Source: Gluconacetobacter diazotrophicus PA1 5
GTDB taxonomy: Bacteria; Pseudomonadota; Alphaproteobacteria; Acetobacterales; Acetobacteraceae
NCBI RefSeq assembly: GCF_000021325.1
Contig: NC_011365.1
Coordinates: 868,001-932,000 of the forward strand
Direction of reading: 5' to 3'
Length of the DNA: 64,000 nucleotides
The number at the start of each line of letters is the position of its first letter. Positions within the stretch are counted from its first letter, which is position 1. The notes beneath the pieces are model-generated. The model was not told the DNA's origin, made no database searches, and worked only from the letters and a program-made list of their open reading frames with translations. Positions 53,688 to 61,677 of this stretch are shown here, piece after piece. The translations under genes and the position numbers were made by a program.

Positions 53688-53857
53688 GGCAGGTCTCCTG
53701 GCTCGCGGGTCCGCGCAATGGGTCCGGCCTTCCCGGGGCATGACGCCCCAGTGACGCGAATGGACCGATGCTCGCCGCCTACAGTTGCGGGGGCAGCGCC
53801 GGCGTCGCACCGGCTTCCCTCTTAGCCGTGCCCCGGAACGGGGGGCACGGAACCATG
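53685..53857 (-). ncRNA. Cobalamin (B12) riboswitch upstream of metE
   Basis: On the minus strand the conserved aptamer elements occur in the right order: AAGAGGGAAGCCGGTGCGA, then GCTGCCCCCGCAACTGTAGG, the TCACTGGGGCGTC arm with GGGAAGGCCGG, and finally GCGAGCCAGGAGACCTGCC. These are the hallmark of AdoCbl/Cbl riboswitches. The closing helix can be formed by CATGG at the 5' end and CCATG at the 3' end. The riboswitch leads into metE, whose B12-dependent counterpart makes it dispensable when cobalamin is available. Confidence 0.93.
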
Positions 53858-53865
53858 ACGGGGCG

Positions 53866-53896
53866 GATTAAGGCGCGCGACGCCGACAGGAGTCAA
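53866..53896 (-). promoter_or_regulatory. Candidate metE promoter
   Basis: On the minus strand, TTGACT (53896-53891) and TTAATC (53871-53866) are separated by 19 bases, slightly long. Transcription would begin about seven bases on, near 53859, almost exactly at the 5' boundary of the riboswitch, which is why I trust it despite the spacing. The palindrome at 53910-53929 lies just upstream. Confidence 0.45.
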
Positions 53897-53902
53897 TTGG
53901 AA

Positions 53903-53930
53903 TTTGCACATATAAGGATGTTGTTATATT
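53903..53930 (+). promoter_or_regulatory. Candidate promoter of the SahR-type gene
   Basis: TTTGCA (53903-53908) and TATATT (53925-53930) are 16 bases apart on the plus strand. Transcription would begin only a few bases before the ATG at 53940, and no ribosome site is visible there, so the mRNA may be nearly leaderless. The palindrome 53910-53929 fills the spacer and overlaps the -10 box, suiting autorepression. Confidence 0.4.
53910..53929. promoter_or_regulatory. Palindromic operator between metE and the SahR-type gene
   Basis: ATATAA (53910-53915) and TTATAT (53924-53929) are perfect inverted repeats eight bases apart, in the short gap between the two divergent transcription units. An A+T-rich palindrome of this kind is what a dimeric ArsR-family repressor of methionine genes would bind. 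It would let one regulator control its own operon with metF and also metE. Confidence 0.6.
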
Positions 53931-53939
53931 CATTCTTCC

Positions 53940-54914
53940 ATGACCCGCCCGCTCGTCATCTTCCAGGCCCTGGCCGACCCGACACGCCTGCGCATCCTGG
54001 CGCTGCTGCGCACGATGGAACTGTCCATCGGCGAAATCGCCCAGGTGCTGGGGCAAAGCCAGCCGCGCGTGTCGCGGCATGTGAAGATCCTGGTGAATGC
54101 CGGCCTGGCCGAGCGCCGCAAGGAAGGAAGCTGGGTGTTCCTGACCCTGGGGCCGCCCGACGACCTGGCCCCGCTGCTGGCCGCGATCGACCGCTGGACG
54201 CCTGCGGACGATGCCGAGCAGCAGGCCGATATCGCCCGGCTGAAAGCCGTGCGAGCGGTCCGCGCCAGTGCGGCCGAGGATTATTTCGAAACCCATGCCG
54301 CGAACTGGGACGCGCTGCGCTCGCTGCACGTGGCGGAAGGCGATGTCGAGGCCGCGATCCTGCGCGTGCTGGCGCCCGATCCGATCGGGCGCCTGGTCGA
54401 TATCGGCACCGGCACCGGGCGGATGCTGGAGGTGCTGGGCCGCCAGGCCGACAGCGCCGTCGGCTTCGACCGCAGTCCGGCGATGCTGCGCCTGGCCCGC
54501 ACCAAGCTGGCCCAGGCGGCGACGACCGAACCGGGGCTGGAGCACGCCGAACTGCGGCAGGGCGACATGTATGCCCTGCCGCTGCCCGCGGCATCGGCCG
54601 ATGTCGCGATCATGCATCAGGTCCTGCATTACGCGCAGCACCCCGCCGCCGCGATCGCCGAGGCCGCGCGGCTGCTGGCCCCGGGCGGGCGGCTGCTGAT
54701 CGTGGATTTCGCCCCGCATGACCGCGAGGACCTGCGCGAGCGCGACGCGCATGTCCGCCTGGGCTTCACCGACCGGCAGATGTCCGACTGGTTCGCCGCC
54801 GCCGGCCTGTCCTGCGCGCCCCCGGTTCACCTGGATGGCGAACTGACCGTCAAATTATGGCTGGGCCGCCGCCTTTCGGCACCCGCTGCCCCGATCCACC
54901 ACCCTGCGTCATGA
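53940..54914 (+). CDS. sahR: ArsR-family regulator fused to methyltransferase-like domain (SahR type)
   Basis: A 324-residue fusion. Residues 1-80 are an ArsR winged helix (LADPTRLRILALLRTMELSI, IAQVLGQSQPRVSRHVKILV, GLAERRKEGSWVFLTL). Residues about 130-310 form a class I SAM/SAH-binding domain with LVDIGTGTGRMLEVLG, AVGFDRSPAML and DVAIMHQVLHYAQHP. No metal-binding Cys pair of arsenic sensors is seen. In Proteobacteria such fusions (SahR) sense S-adenosylhomocysteine and control metE, metF and related genes; adjacency to both genes here fits exactly. Symbol assigned by context. Confidence 0.85.
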   Translation: MTRPLVIFQALADPTRLRILALLRTMELSIGEIAQVLGQSQPRVSRHVKILVNAGLAERRKEGSWVFLTLGPPDDLAPLLAAIDRWTPADDAEQQADIARLKAVRAVRASAAEDYFETHAANWDALRSLHVAEGDVEAAILRVLAPDPIGRLVDIGTGTGRMLEVLGRQADSAVGFDRSPAMLRLARTKLAQAATTEPGLEHAELRQGDMYALPLPAASADVAIMHQVLHYAQHPAAAIAEAARLLAPGGRLLIVDFAPHDREDLRERDAHVRLGFTDRQMSDWFAAAGLSCAPPVHLDGELTVKLWLGRRLSAPAAPIHHPAS

Positions 54915-54924
54915 AAGCGGTTGA

Positions 54925-55791
54925 ATGTCCCTGAATCCGTCCGCCGACACACCGTCCCCCTTGGGAATGTCGTTCGAATTCTTCCCGCCCAGGACTGACA
55001 GGATGGCGGAGACGCTGCGCCAGACCGTGGCCAGCCTGGTGCCCCTTGCACCGCGTTTCATGTCGGTCACCTATGGCGCCGGGGGATCGACGCGCGACCG
55101 CACGCTGGACATCGTCGCGTCGCTGGTTCGCGAAACCACCGTGCCGGTGGCTGGACACCTGACCTGCGTCGACGCCTCGCGCGATCAGGTCGATGCGGTG
55201 GCGCGCGCTTATTGGGACGCGGGCGTGCGGCATATCGTGGCCCTGCGGGGCGACCCGGCCGAGGCGGGTGCCGCGTACGTACCGCATCCCGACGGATATG
55301 CGAACGCGGCGGCGCTGGTCGCCGGCCTGCACCGCATCGCGCCGTTCGAGATTTCGGTCGCCGCCTATCCCGAAACCCATCCCGCCGCCGTCAGCGCCGC
55401 CGCCGACCTGGACAATCTGAAGGCCAAGATCGATGCCGGCGCCACGCGGGCGATCACGCAATTCTTCTTCGAGTCCGAAACGTTCCTGCGCTTCCGCGAC
55501 CATGCCGCTTCCGCCGGGATCACGGCCGAAATCGTGCCCGGCATCCTGCCCGTGGGAAATATCGCCCAGGCCTATCGCTTTGCCGACATGTGCGGCGCAC
55601 GCGTTCCGGACTGGATGCGGCGCCTGTTCGACGGGCTGGACGACCAGCCCGGCGCCCGTGCCATCGTGACGACGACGGTCGCGACCGAACTGTGCCGGCG
55701 CCTGCGCGAGGAGGGGGTCGATCATTTCCATATCTACACCCTCAACCGGGCCGACGCCTCGCTGGCGCTGTGCCGGCTGCTGGGCCGGTAA
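54925..55791 (+). CDS. metF: Methylenetetrahydrofolate reductase
   Basis: Reduces 5,10-methylene-THF to 5-methyl-THF, the methyl donor for MetE. The 288-residue barrel has MSFEFFPPRTDRM at the N-terminus, FMSVTYGAGGSTRDRTLD, HLTCVDASRDQV, VALRGDPA, and AITQFFFESETFLRF, with PGILPVGN and HFHIYTLNRA at the end; these are the FAD and folate sites of MetF. It follows the SahR-type gene by ten bases and is certainly cotranscribed with it. Confidence 0.94.
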   Translation: MSLNPSADTPSPLGMSFEFFPPRTDRMAETLRQTVASLVPLAPRFMSVTYGAGGSTRDRTLDIVASLVRETTVPVAGHLTCVDASRDQVDAVARAYWDAGVRHIVALRGDPAEAGAAYVPHPDGYANAAALVAGLHRIAPFEISVAAYPETHPAAVSAAADLDNLKAKIDAGATRAITQFFFESETFLRFRDHAASAGITAEIVPGILPVGNIAQAYRFADMCGARVPDWMRRLFDGLDDQPGARAIVTTTVATELCRRLREEGVDHFHIYTLNRADASLALCRLLGR

Positions 55792-55849
55792 CGGAAAAAA
55801 ACGCGGCGGGCCTGCAACTTGGGGTGGGTGTCGGGCGCTTGATCATGCG

Positions 55850-56077
55850 ATGGCCTCCCCGATCCGCCCTGCCATGAAAGTCCCCGACATGTCGGCCGCC
55901 CCGTCACCGCGCGCGCTCCTGTCCGCCCTCCTGTGCCTGGGCATGCTGCCCCTGGCCGCATGCAGTTCCGCCAGCGGCGAGGGCGACCATCACCCGCCCC
56001 ACGACCGCAATGTCATCGTCGTCCCCCGCGGCACCGACGTGGTCTGCCCCGACGGCACCCATCCCCCCTGCCCCTGA
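55850..56077 (+). CDS. Small putative lipoprotein
   Basis: Up to 75 residues with a signal helix and lipobox (LLCLGMLPLAAC) followed by a short hydrophilic tail with DVVCPDGTHPPCP, a Cys/Pro-rich end. I do not recognise a family. Three in-frame ATGs (55850, 55874, 55889) are possible and none has a good ribosome site. The intact export and lipidation signals argue that it is a gene rather than chance. Confidence 0.5.
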   Translation: MASPIRPAMKVPDMSAAPSPRALLSALLCLGMLPLAACSSASGEGDHHPPHDRNVIVVPRGTDVVCPDGTHPPCP

Positions 56078-56091
56078 GACCGGTCCCGTAT

Positions 56092-56763
56092 CTACGGGGC
56101 CGCGGACGGGACAGGACACAGGGCCCTTGCCGCGCGTGCGCCACGCGCCATGACCTGGCCGGCGAACACAGCCATGCGGTCCGATACCGGCAGCCCGGCC
56201 CGGCCCAGCGCCTGCGCCACCCATCCGTTGCAGGTGTGGAACAGCGTGTAGCGGCTGCGCGCCGCATAGAACAGGCTGTCCGGATCGTGCCCGACCGCCA
56301 CCAGGCGCGGCGCACCGTCCCGTCCGGAGGCCAGATCCCCCCAGATGAAGGCCGACAGACGCTCCACCTGCGCCGGCTTCAGCGTCAGGATGACCACGGG
56401 TCCGGTGCCATAGGCCTGGTCCGGCGCGACGGTCAGCGCAACGACCTGGATGACGGCGGAGCCGGGAAACGGACCGATCAGGTAATCCTCCAGGCTGGTC
56501 GCGGGCGCGGTGAAGAACGTCTTCTTGCCGTAGCCGAACAGGATGGTCCGCGCGCCCGGAAAGACCTGGCGATAGAAACCCAGCGGCCCCGTCAACGCCG
56601 CCGCCGGAATCCCGATTTCGGTATGCCAGCCCCGGTCGACCAGATAGACCGGCACCGTTGCCCCGGACAGCGTTCCCACGGGCCCGCAGGCCGGCGGCGT
56701 GGCCGGCGCGCAGCATGACAGCGCCAGCAACAGGACCAGGATCAGCCGCGCCGACTGCTTCAC
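56092..56763 (-). CDS. DUF2459 (TIGR02117) family lipoprotein
   Basis: A 223-residue exported protein with a lipobox-like end to its signal (LLLALSCCAP). The body has VYLVDRGWHTEIGIPAAAL, ILFGYGKKTFFTAPATSLED and SRYTLFHTCNGWVAQAL. The conserved His and the Cys in HTCNGW recall papain-like/NlpC folds, but the family has no proven activity. It is divergent from the LacI-type regulator gene and convergent with the small lipoprotein gene. Confidence 0.85.
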   Translation of the reverse strand: MKQSARLILVLLLALSCCAPATPPACGPVGTLSGATVPVYLVDRGWHTEIGIPAAALTGPLGFYRQVFPGARTILFGYGKKTFFTAPATSLEDYLIGPFPGSAVIQVVALTVAPDQAYGTGPVVILTLKPAQVERLSAFIWGDLASGRDGAPRLVAVGHDPDSLFYAARSRYTLFHTCNGWVAQALGRAGLPVSDRMAVFAGQVMARGARAARALCPVPSAAP

Positions 56764-56861
56764 GCACCGTCTTCCAGCATGATCGTGCTCCTGCTTGTCG
56801 CATTGCGTGATGAAAGACTATGTTGGCCGGCCAGAACTTGTACACCGCCTGCACTATCGGA

Positions 56862-56873
56862 AATGATACCATT
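56862..56873. promoter_or_regulatory. Candidate LacI-family operator at its own gene start
   Basis: AATGATACCATT, 10 of 12 positions palindromic, lies directly before the ATG of the LacI-family gene. LacI-type regulators bind such short palindromes with a central TA step, and autorepression is common. I found no second copy upstream of nagA by eye. Confidence 0.35.
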
Positions 56874-57902
56874 ATGCCGCGCGAGCGCACGCCCCGCTCC
56901 CCCATTTCCTCCATCGACGTCGCACGGCTGGCCGGAGTATCGCAATCGGCGGTTTCACGCAGTTTTTCCCCCGGCGGCAGCGTATCCCCCGCGATGCGCG
57001 AGAAGGTTCTGGCGGCGGCCGCCGTGCTGGGATACCGGCCGAACCTGATCCCCCGCATCATGCTGTCCGGCCGGTCGCGGATGATCGGCGTGGTGGTCGG
57101 GGGGCTGGACAATCCCTTCTACGCCGCCGTCCTGGATCATTTCGCGGTCGTCCTGCGCGCCGTGGGGCTGCAGGTCCTGCTGGTGCAGGTGCCCGATGCC
57201 CTGGCGCTGGACGGGGCGCTGGACCAGTTGGCGGGCTACCGGGTCGATGCGGTCGTGACCGCGCTGGCCGTGGGCACGCGGCAGGCCGCGACGGCGCTGT
57301 CGGACCTGCGGATACCGATCGTCTGTTTCAATTCCCGGCTGACAGCGCCGTGGATTTCCACCGTCCGGTCGGACAACCGCGCGGCGGGACAGGCTGCGGC
57401 CCACCTGCTGGCCGATCGCGGGGCGCGCCGCACCGCATGGCTCGCCGGCCCGCGCGACAGCGCCGCGACCCGCGCGCGGGCACGCGGCTTCCTGGATGGA
57501 TTGGCCGCCCGCGCCCTGCCCGCGCCCGTCGTCATCGAGGGGCAGGATACCTATCACGATGGATATGCGGCGGTGCGCGACCTGTTGCGGGGGCACCGGC
57601 CGCCGGAAGCGTTCTTCTGCAGCAACGACATGATGGCATGCGGCGCGATCGACGCACTGCGCGCCCACGGCCTGACGGTGCCCGGCGACGTGCGGGTGGT
57701 CGGGTACGACAACATTCCCCAGGCCGCATGGCACGGGTACGACCTGACATCGTTCGACCAGCAGGTGGACCGCATGGCGGAAGCGGCACTGGACCTGCTG
57801 ACCTCCGCCCTGGCCGACCCAGCGACAGCGGCGAAAGGGCGGACCCGCACCGTTCCCGCCCGGCTGGTCGAACGCGGCAGTACCGCGCCACAGGCCCGAT
57901 AG
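56874..57902 (+). CDS. LacI-family transcriptional regulator
   Basis: A 342-residue regulator. The N-terminal helix-turn-helix and hinge read SSIDVARLAGVSQSAVSRSF with VLGYRPNLIPRIMLSGRSRMIG; the periplasmic-binding-like effector domain includes GGLDNPFYAAVLDHF, STVRSDNRAAGQAAAHLL and FFCSNDMMACGAIDALRAHG with VVGYDNIPQAAW. The effector is probably a sugar or sugar phosphate. It is convergent with nagA (seven bases between stops), so amino-sugar control is possible though such pairs are usually divergent. Confidence 0.88.
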   Translation: MPRERTPRSPISSIDVARLAGVSQSAVSRSFSPGGSVSPAMREKVLAAAAVLGYRPNLIPRIMLSGRSRMIGVVVGGLDNPFYAAVLDHFAVVLRAVGLQVLLVQVPDALALDGALDQLAGYRVDAVVTALAVGTRQAATALSDLRIPIVCFNSRLTAPWISTVRSDNRAAGQAAAHLLADRGARRTAWLAGPRDSAATRARARGFLDGLAARALPAPVVIEGQDTYHDGYAAVRDLLRGHRPPEAFFCSNDMMACGAIDALRAHGLTVPGDVRVVGYDNIPQAAWHGYDLTSFDQQVDRMAEAALDLLTSALADPATAAKGRTRTVPARLVERGSTAPQAR

Positions 57903-57909
57903 GAAAATT

Positions 57910-59031
57910 TCAGAAGCGGCGTTCGCCGCCGACCCAGACCTCGCGCACCATGAATTCGCGGTCCATCACCACGAAATCGGCCCGCAGGCCGGGCAGCAGC
58001 GCGCCGCGATCCCGCAGGCCCAGATAGTGCGCGGCATTCCGGCTGACCAGCTTCGCGGCATCGACCAGATCGGTGCCGGCCGCGATCGCGTTGCGCAGCG
58101 CCCCATCCAGCGTCAGTACGCTGCCGGCCAGCGTGCCGTCAGGCAGGCGCGCAATTCCGTCGCGGATCGTCACCTCCTGCCCACCGAGCTGGCTGATCCC
58201 GTCACCCTGCCCCGCGCCGCGCATGGCGTCGGTCACGAACAGCAGGCGGTCGCCCAGCAGCCGGTGCGCCAGGCGGAAGCTGGCAGGATGGACATGATGG
58301 GTGTCGAAGATCAGTTCGGCATGACCGGCATCGCTGCATAGCAGCGCCGTCGCCGGGCCGGGCCGGCGGCCCTCGATCCCGCCCATGGCGTTGAACAGAT
58401 GGGTGCCGCCCGCCGTCCCGCCGGCGGCGCAGATCCGGCAGATCGCCTGTTCGGCCTGTTCGAAGCCGGCGACGGTGTGGCCGATGCTGACGCGCACGCC
58501 GGCGGCGGCGAAGGCGGCAATGGCGCTGTCCGCATGCTCCAGTTCCGGCGCCAGCGTCACGACGCGCACCACCCCGGTCTGCAGCGCCGCACGGACATGA
58601 TGGGGGTCCGGGGCGATGGCGAAGGGCGGCTGCGCCCCCAGCCGATGCGGACTGACGAACGGACCTTCCAGATGCGCGCCATGGATGACCGGGCCGTCCG
58701 CCATCCCGGCCTGCTTCACCTCGGCCACCGCATGCAGCGCGTCCATCACGTCCGGCCATGGCCGCGTAATGGTGGTCGGCAGGATCGTCGTCGTGCCATG
58801 GGCCAGGTGAAACCGCGCCATGCGCCGGATCGCCGCCGCGCCGTCCATCGTGTCGGCGCCGTCACCGCCATGCACATGCGCGTCGATGAAGCCCGGCAGG
58901 ATATAGCGTGCCTCGGCCGGTCCATCCCCGCCGCTCACCTCGTCCGGCGCGATGGCGCGGATCGTCCCGTCGAAGGTGATGCGCCCCGCCGCCACCCGGT
59001 CCGGCAGGACGAGGTTTCCCCGAAGGATCAT
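57910..59031 (-). CDS. nagA: N-acetylglucosamine-6-phosphate deacetylase
   Basis: Hydrolyses GlcNAc-6-P to GlcN-6-P and acetate, the first committed step of amino-sugar recycling. A 373-residue amidohydrolase with YILPGFIDAHVHGGDG, HLEGPFVSP (metal Glu), GHTVAGFEQAEQ, GGTHLFNAMGG and FVTDAMRGAG, which together supply the metal and substrate ligands. The ATG at 59031 matches the family start (MILRGNLVLPDRV); longer frames upstream are not homologous. No nagB or PTS gene is visible here. Confidence 0.92.
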   Translation of the reverse strand: MILRGNLVLPDRVAAGRITFDGTIRAIAPDEVSGGDGPAEARYILPGFIDAHVHGGDGADTMDGAAAIRRMARFHLAHGTTTILPTTITRPWPDVMDALHAVAEVKQAGMADGPVIHGAHLEGPFVSPHRLGAQPPFAIAPDPHHVRAALQTGVVRVVTLAPELEHADSAIAAFAAAGVRVSIGHTVAGFEQAEQAICRICAAGGTAGGTHLFNAMGGIEGRRPGPATALLCSDAGHAELIFDTHHVHPASFRLAHRLLGDRLLFVTDAMRGAGQGDGISQLGGQEVTIRDGIARLPDGTLAGSVLTLDGALRNAIAAGTDLVDAAKLVSRNAAHYLGLRDRGALLPGLRADFVVMDREFMVREVWVGGERRF

Positions 59032-59182
59032 GATCGGACCATTTCCCCAAACACCGGCATTGCGCCTTGAACCAGCCCGGCTTTTCGCATGCATCATGCC
59101 GGTTGTACAGTAAATAACGGTCCCGCCCCACAACCCCGGCCGACGTTCCGCCGTTGTTCCGGTACCGCCAGGAGTACCGGCC

Positions 59183-60916
59183 ATGTCCCACGCCAGCCCC
59201 CTGATCACCATCCTGGTCGTCGGCCTGACATTGGCCTTCGTGCTGGGAATGCTGGCCAACCGGCTGAAGATTTCGGTTCTGGTCGGCTACCTGCTGGCCG
59301 GTGTCGCGGTGGGGCCGTTCACGCCCGGTTTCGTCGCGGACCAGGAACTGGCCCTGCAACTGGCCGATATCGGCGTCATCCTGCTGATGTTCGGGGTCGG
59401 GCTGCATTTTTCGGTCAAGGACCTGCTGGCCGTGCGCGCCATCGCCCTGCCCGGCACCCTGCTGCAGGTGGCGCTGTCCAGCCTGGCCGGCATGGGACTG
59501 GCGCTACTGATGGGCTGGACGGTACGGGCAGGGCTGGTCTTCGGCCTGGCGTTGAGCGTCGCCAGCACGGTCGTGCTGATGCGCGCGCTGGACGAACAGC
59601 GGCTGATGGAAACCGAGCGTGGGCACCTGGCCATCGGGTGGCTGGTGATCCAGGACCTGGTGACCGTGCTGGTGCTGGTCATGCTGCCCGCGCTGGCCCC
59701 GGTGCTGAAGGACGGGACCGCCCATGCGCCCGCCCTGTCGGCACTGGCACTGACCCTGGCGCTGACCCTGGGCAAGGTCGCGGCGTTCATCGCGCTGATG
59801 CTGCTGGTCGGGCGCCGCGTCATTCCGGCGGCGCTGCATTACGTGGCGCGGATCGGATCGCGCGAACTGTTCCGCCTGGCGCTGCTGGCCGTGGCGCTGG
59901 GCGTCGCCTTCATGGCGTCGGAACTGTTCGGCGTCTCCTTCGCGCTGGGGGCCTTCGTCGCGGGCATGGTGCTGAGCGAATCCGCGCTCAGCCAGCACGC
60001 GGCGGAGGAAACCCTGCCGCTGCGCGACGCCTTCGCCGTGCTGTTCTTCATTTCCGTGGGCATGCTGTTCGAACCCACGACCCTGCTGCGTCACCCCGCC
60101 AGCCTGCTGGCCCCCCTGGCCGTCGTCTTCATCGTGACGCCGGCCATCGTGTTCGTCACCCTCTGCGTTCTGCGCCAGAGCCTGCGCACCGCGCTGACCA
60201 TCGCCGCCGGATTGTCGCAGATCGGGGAATTCTCATTCATCCTGGCGACGCTGGGGGTCGATCTGGGATTGCTGGACGAATCGGCGCGCAGCCTGATCCT
60301 GGCCGTCTCGATCCTGTCGATCCTGCTCAATCCCCTGGCCTTCCTGGCGGTCACCCTGCTGGCCCCGTGGGCGGAGAGGATCGACGCCCTGCGCGCGGGA
60401 CCACCCGGCGAAGCCGCGACGGTAGCCCATCCCAGCACCCTGCGCGGGCACGCCGTGGTCGTGGGCTATGGCCGGGTGGGCGCGCTGGTGGTGGACGGGC
60501 TGCTGCACCAGGGCTGGCCGCTGCTGGTGATCGAAACCGGGGACATGGCGATGCAGCCCCTGCGCGATCGCGGGATCGAGACCATTCTGGGCAATGCCGC
60601 CGATCCCGCGGTCCTGGCCGCCGCGAACATTCCCGAGGCCCGGCTGCTGGTCGTGGCAATCCCCGAGGCGTTCGAGGCCGGACAGGTGGTCGCGCAGGGC
60701 CGCGCCGCCAATCCGTCCATCACCATCATCGCCCGCGCGCATTTCGACAGCGCGGTCGATCACCTGCACCATCTGGGCGCGGACGTCGTCATCATGGGCG
60801 AACGCGAAATTGCCCGGGCGATGCTGGACCATGCCGAACACGACATATCCCCTATCTCTCCGGTACACGCCATGACGCGCGCCCTGCCGGAAATGGGCGG
60901 CGGCGCGGTGGCATAG
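59183..60916 (+). CDS. CPA2 monovalent cation:proton antiporter with TrkA-N domain (YbaL-like)
   Basis: A 577-residue antiporter. About 12 helices (1-385) include VGYLLAGVAVGPFTPGF, LADIGVILLMFGVGLHFS and SVASTVVLMRALDEQ, typical of KefB/YbaL. The cytoplasmic Rossmann domain begins HAVVVGYGRVGALVVDGL (about 430) with LVIETGDMAM and GNAADPAVLAAANIPEA. It should exchange K+ (or Na+) for H+, useful in acid-producing bacteria, with NAD(H) or ligand regulation by the TrkA-N domain. AGGAG precedes the ATG. It is divergent from nagA. Confidence 0.9.
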   Translation: MSHASPLITILVVGLTLAFVLGMLANRLKISVLVGYLLAGVAVGPFTPGFVADQELALQLADIGVILLMFGVGLHFSVKDLLAVRAIALPGTLLQVALSSLAGMGLALLMGWTVRAGLVFGLALSVASTVVLMRALDEQRLMETERGHLAIGWLVIQDLVTVLVLVMLPALAPVLKDGTAHAPALSALALTLALTLGKVAAFIALMLLVGRRVIPAALHYVARIGSRELFRLALLAVALGVAFMASELFGVSFALGAFVAGMVLSESALSQHAAEETLPLRDAFAVLFFISVGMLFEPTTLLRHPASLLAPLAVVFIVTPAIVFVTLCVLRQSLRTALTIAAGLSQIGEFSFILATLGVDLGLLDESARSLILAVSILSILLNPLAFLAVTLLAPWAERIDALRAGPPGEAATVAHPSTLRGHAVVVGYGRVGALVVDGLLHQGWPLLVIETGDMAMQPLRDRGIETILGNAADPAVLAAANIPEARLLVVAIPEAFEAGQVVAQGRAANPSITIIARAHFDSAVDHLHHLGADVVIMGEREIARAMLDHAEHDISPISPVHAMTRALPEMGGGAVA

Positions 60917-60928
60917 CGCGGATCGGGA

Positions 60929-61126
60929 TCAGGCTGCGAAAAACGCCGCCGTCGCCTGGGACAGCGCATGAAGGCCCGCGCCGCCGTTCCACACCATGCA
61001 GGCCGCCCAGGCGACGGCTAGCAGCACGGCCGCCCTGCCGCCCCATTCCGCCCACTGGGCCGCGGACGGCATGCGGTCCCGCCCGCGCGCCGGAATGGTC
61101 CCCGGACAGCCGCAGCGCGTGTTCAT
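60929..61126 (-). CDS. Small membrane protein (second of coupled pair)
   Basis: A 65-residue protein with one strong hydrophobic helix (AAVLLAVAWAACMVW) and a hydrophobic end (ALSQATAAFFAA). I do not recognise the family. The ATG overlaps the stop of the upstream tiny gene in an ATGA, so the two should be cotranslated. It lies 12 bp from the stop of the antiporter gene, convergently. Confidence 0.5.
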   Translation of the reverse strand: MNTRCGCPGTIPARGRDRMPSAAQWAEWGGRAAVLLAVAWAACMVWNGGAGLHALSQATAAFFAA

Positions 61127-61326
61127 AACGCCCCCTGGCATAAGCGGGCACGACGGAATTGCTGCGCCACCCGGTGCGTCAGCACGACCAGGTCCGGCAA
61201 TGTCTGGTTATGCAGGGAACGCACGCTGTCGTGCGTGGCGTAGAAGCGCCGGCCGCCGAGACCATCCAGCACGATGGCCGCGCCCAGGAAGATGCCGTCG
61301 ACTTCGATAATCGTGGAATTCAGCAT
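61123..61326 (-). CDS. Small conserved-looking protein (first of coupled pair)
   Basis: A 67-residue soluble protein starting MLNSTIIEVDGIFLGAAIVL and continuing GRRFYATHDSVRSLHNQTLP, with a basic end (AQQFRRARLCQ). The balanced composition and secondary-structure pattern look like a folded protein; I recall similar small proteins in acetic acid bacteria but cannot name a family. A near-consensus promoter lies about 165 bases upstream, and its stop is coupled to the next gene. Confidence 0.6.
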   Translation of the reverse strand: MLNSTIIEVDGIFLGAAIVLDGLGGRRFYATHDSVRSLHNQTLPDLVVLTHRVAQQFRRARLCQGAL

Positions 61327-61499
61327 GGATATCCGTCCGTCGGTATATTCGGCGGCCGGCGGCATGCCGGTCCGTCAAGGCGTGGCGTTCGGCCCGCCGC
61401 GCTGGCCGCAGCGCCGCGCGCTACATCGGTGCCAGTTCCACATTCGCATCGCCATCGTGCCCCGATCCCGAAATCCCGACAAATCGCAGGATTTACCAG

Positions 61500-61527
61500 A
61501 TCATACGTCATATATCGTCATTGTCAA
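61500..61527 (-). promoter_or_regulatory. Sigma-70-type promoter for the tiny-gene pair
   Basis: On the minus strand, a perfect TTGACA (61527-61522) is followed after 16 bases by TATGAT (61505-61500), the best promoter match in the window. It points toward the small gene at 61326, giving a leader of about 165 bases. Confidence 0.6.
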
Positions 61528-61548
61528 TAGTTATAACGAAAAGATTAT
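61521..61548 (+). promoter_or_regulatory. Candidate promoter of the peptidyl-dipeptidase gene
   Basis: TTGTCA (61521-61526) and GATTAT (61543-61548) lie 16 bases apart on the plus strand, overlapping the stronger minus-strand promoter, so the two directions may interfere. A -10 alternative, TATGTT at 61546, has a spacing of 19. Confidence 0.35.
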
Positions 61549-61677
61549 GTTATTTTTCAAATCCACCACGCCATCCACGGCCTTAAGCGGCCTGCCGGAT
61601 CGTTTCGGGTCGGGTGGATTTTCATGCCCCGTTGGCCCATCCTGCGCGCCATGCCACCGCAGAAGGTCTGGAAACGC

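Larger units (their letters stand above)
61327..61677. promoter_or_regulatory. Divergent control region before the peptidase gene
   Basis: This 351-base gap separates the tiny-gene pair (minus) from the peptidyl-dipeptidase gene (plus). It becomes sharply A+T-rich between about 61490 and 61560, where promoters for both directions overlap. Beyond those promoters I see no gene. Confidence 0.55.

Noticed and set aside
53768-53867. Alternative idea that the metE leader is a SAM riboswitch
   Set aside because: The conserved order of GCTGCCCCCGCAACTGT and AGGAGACCTGCC is specific to cobalamin riboswitches; no SAM aptamer core is present.
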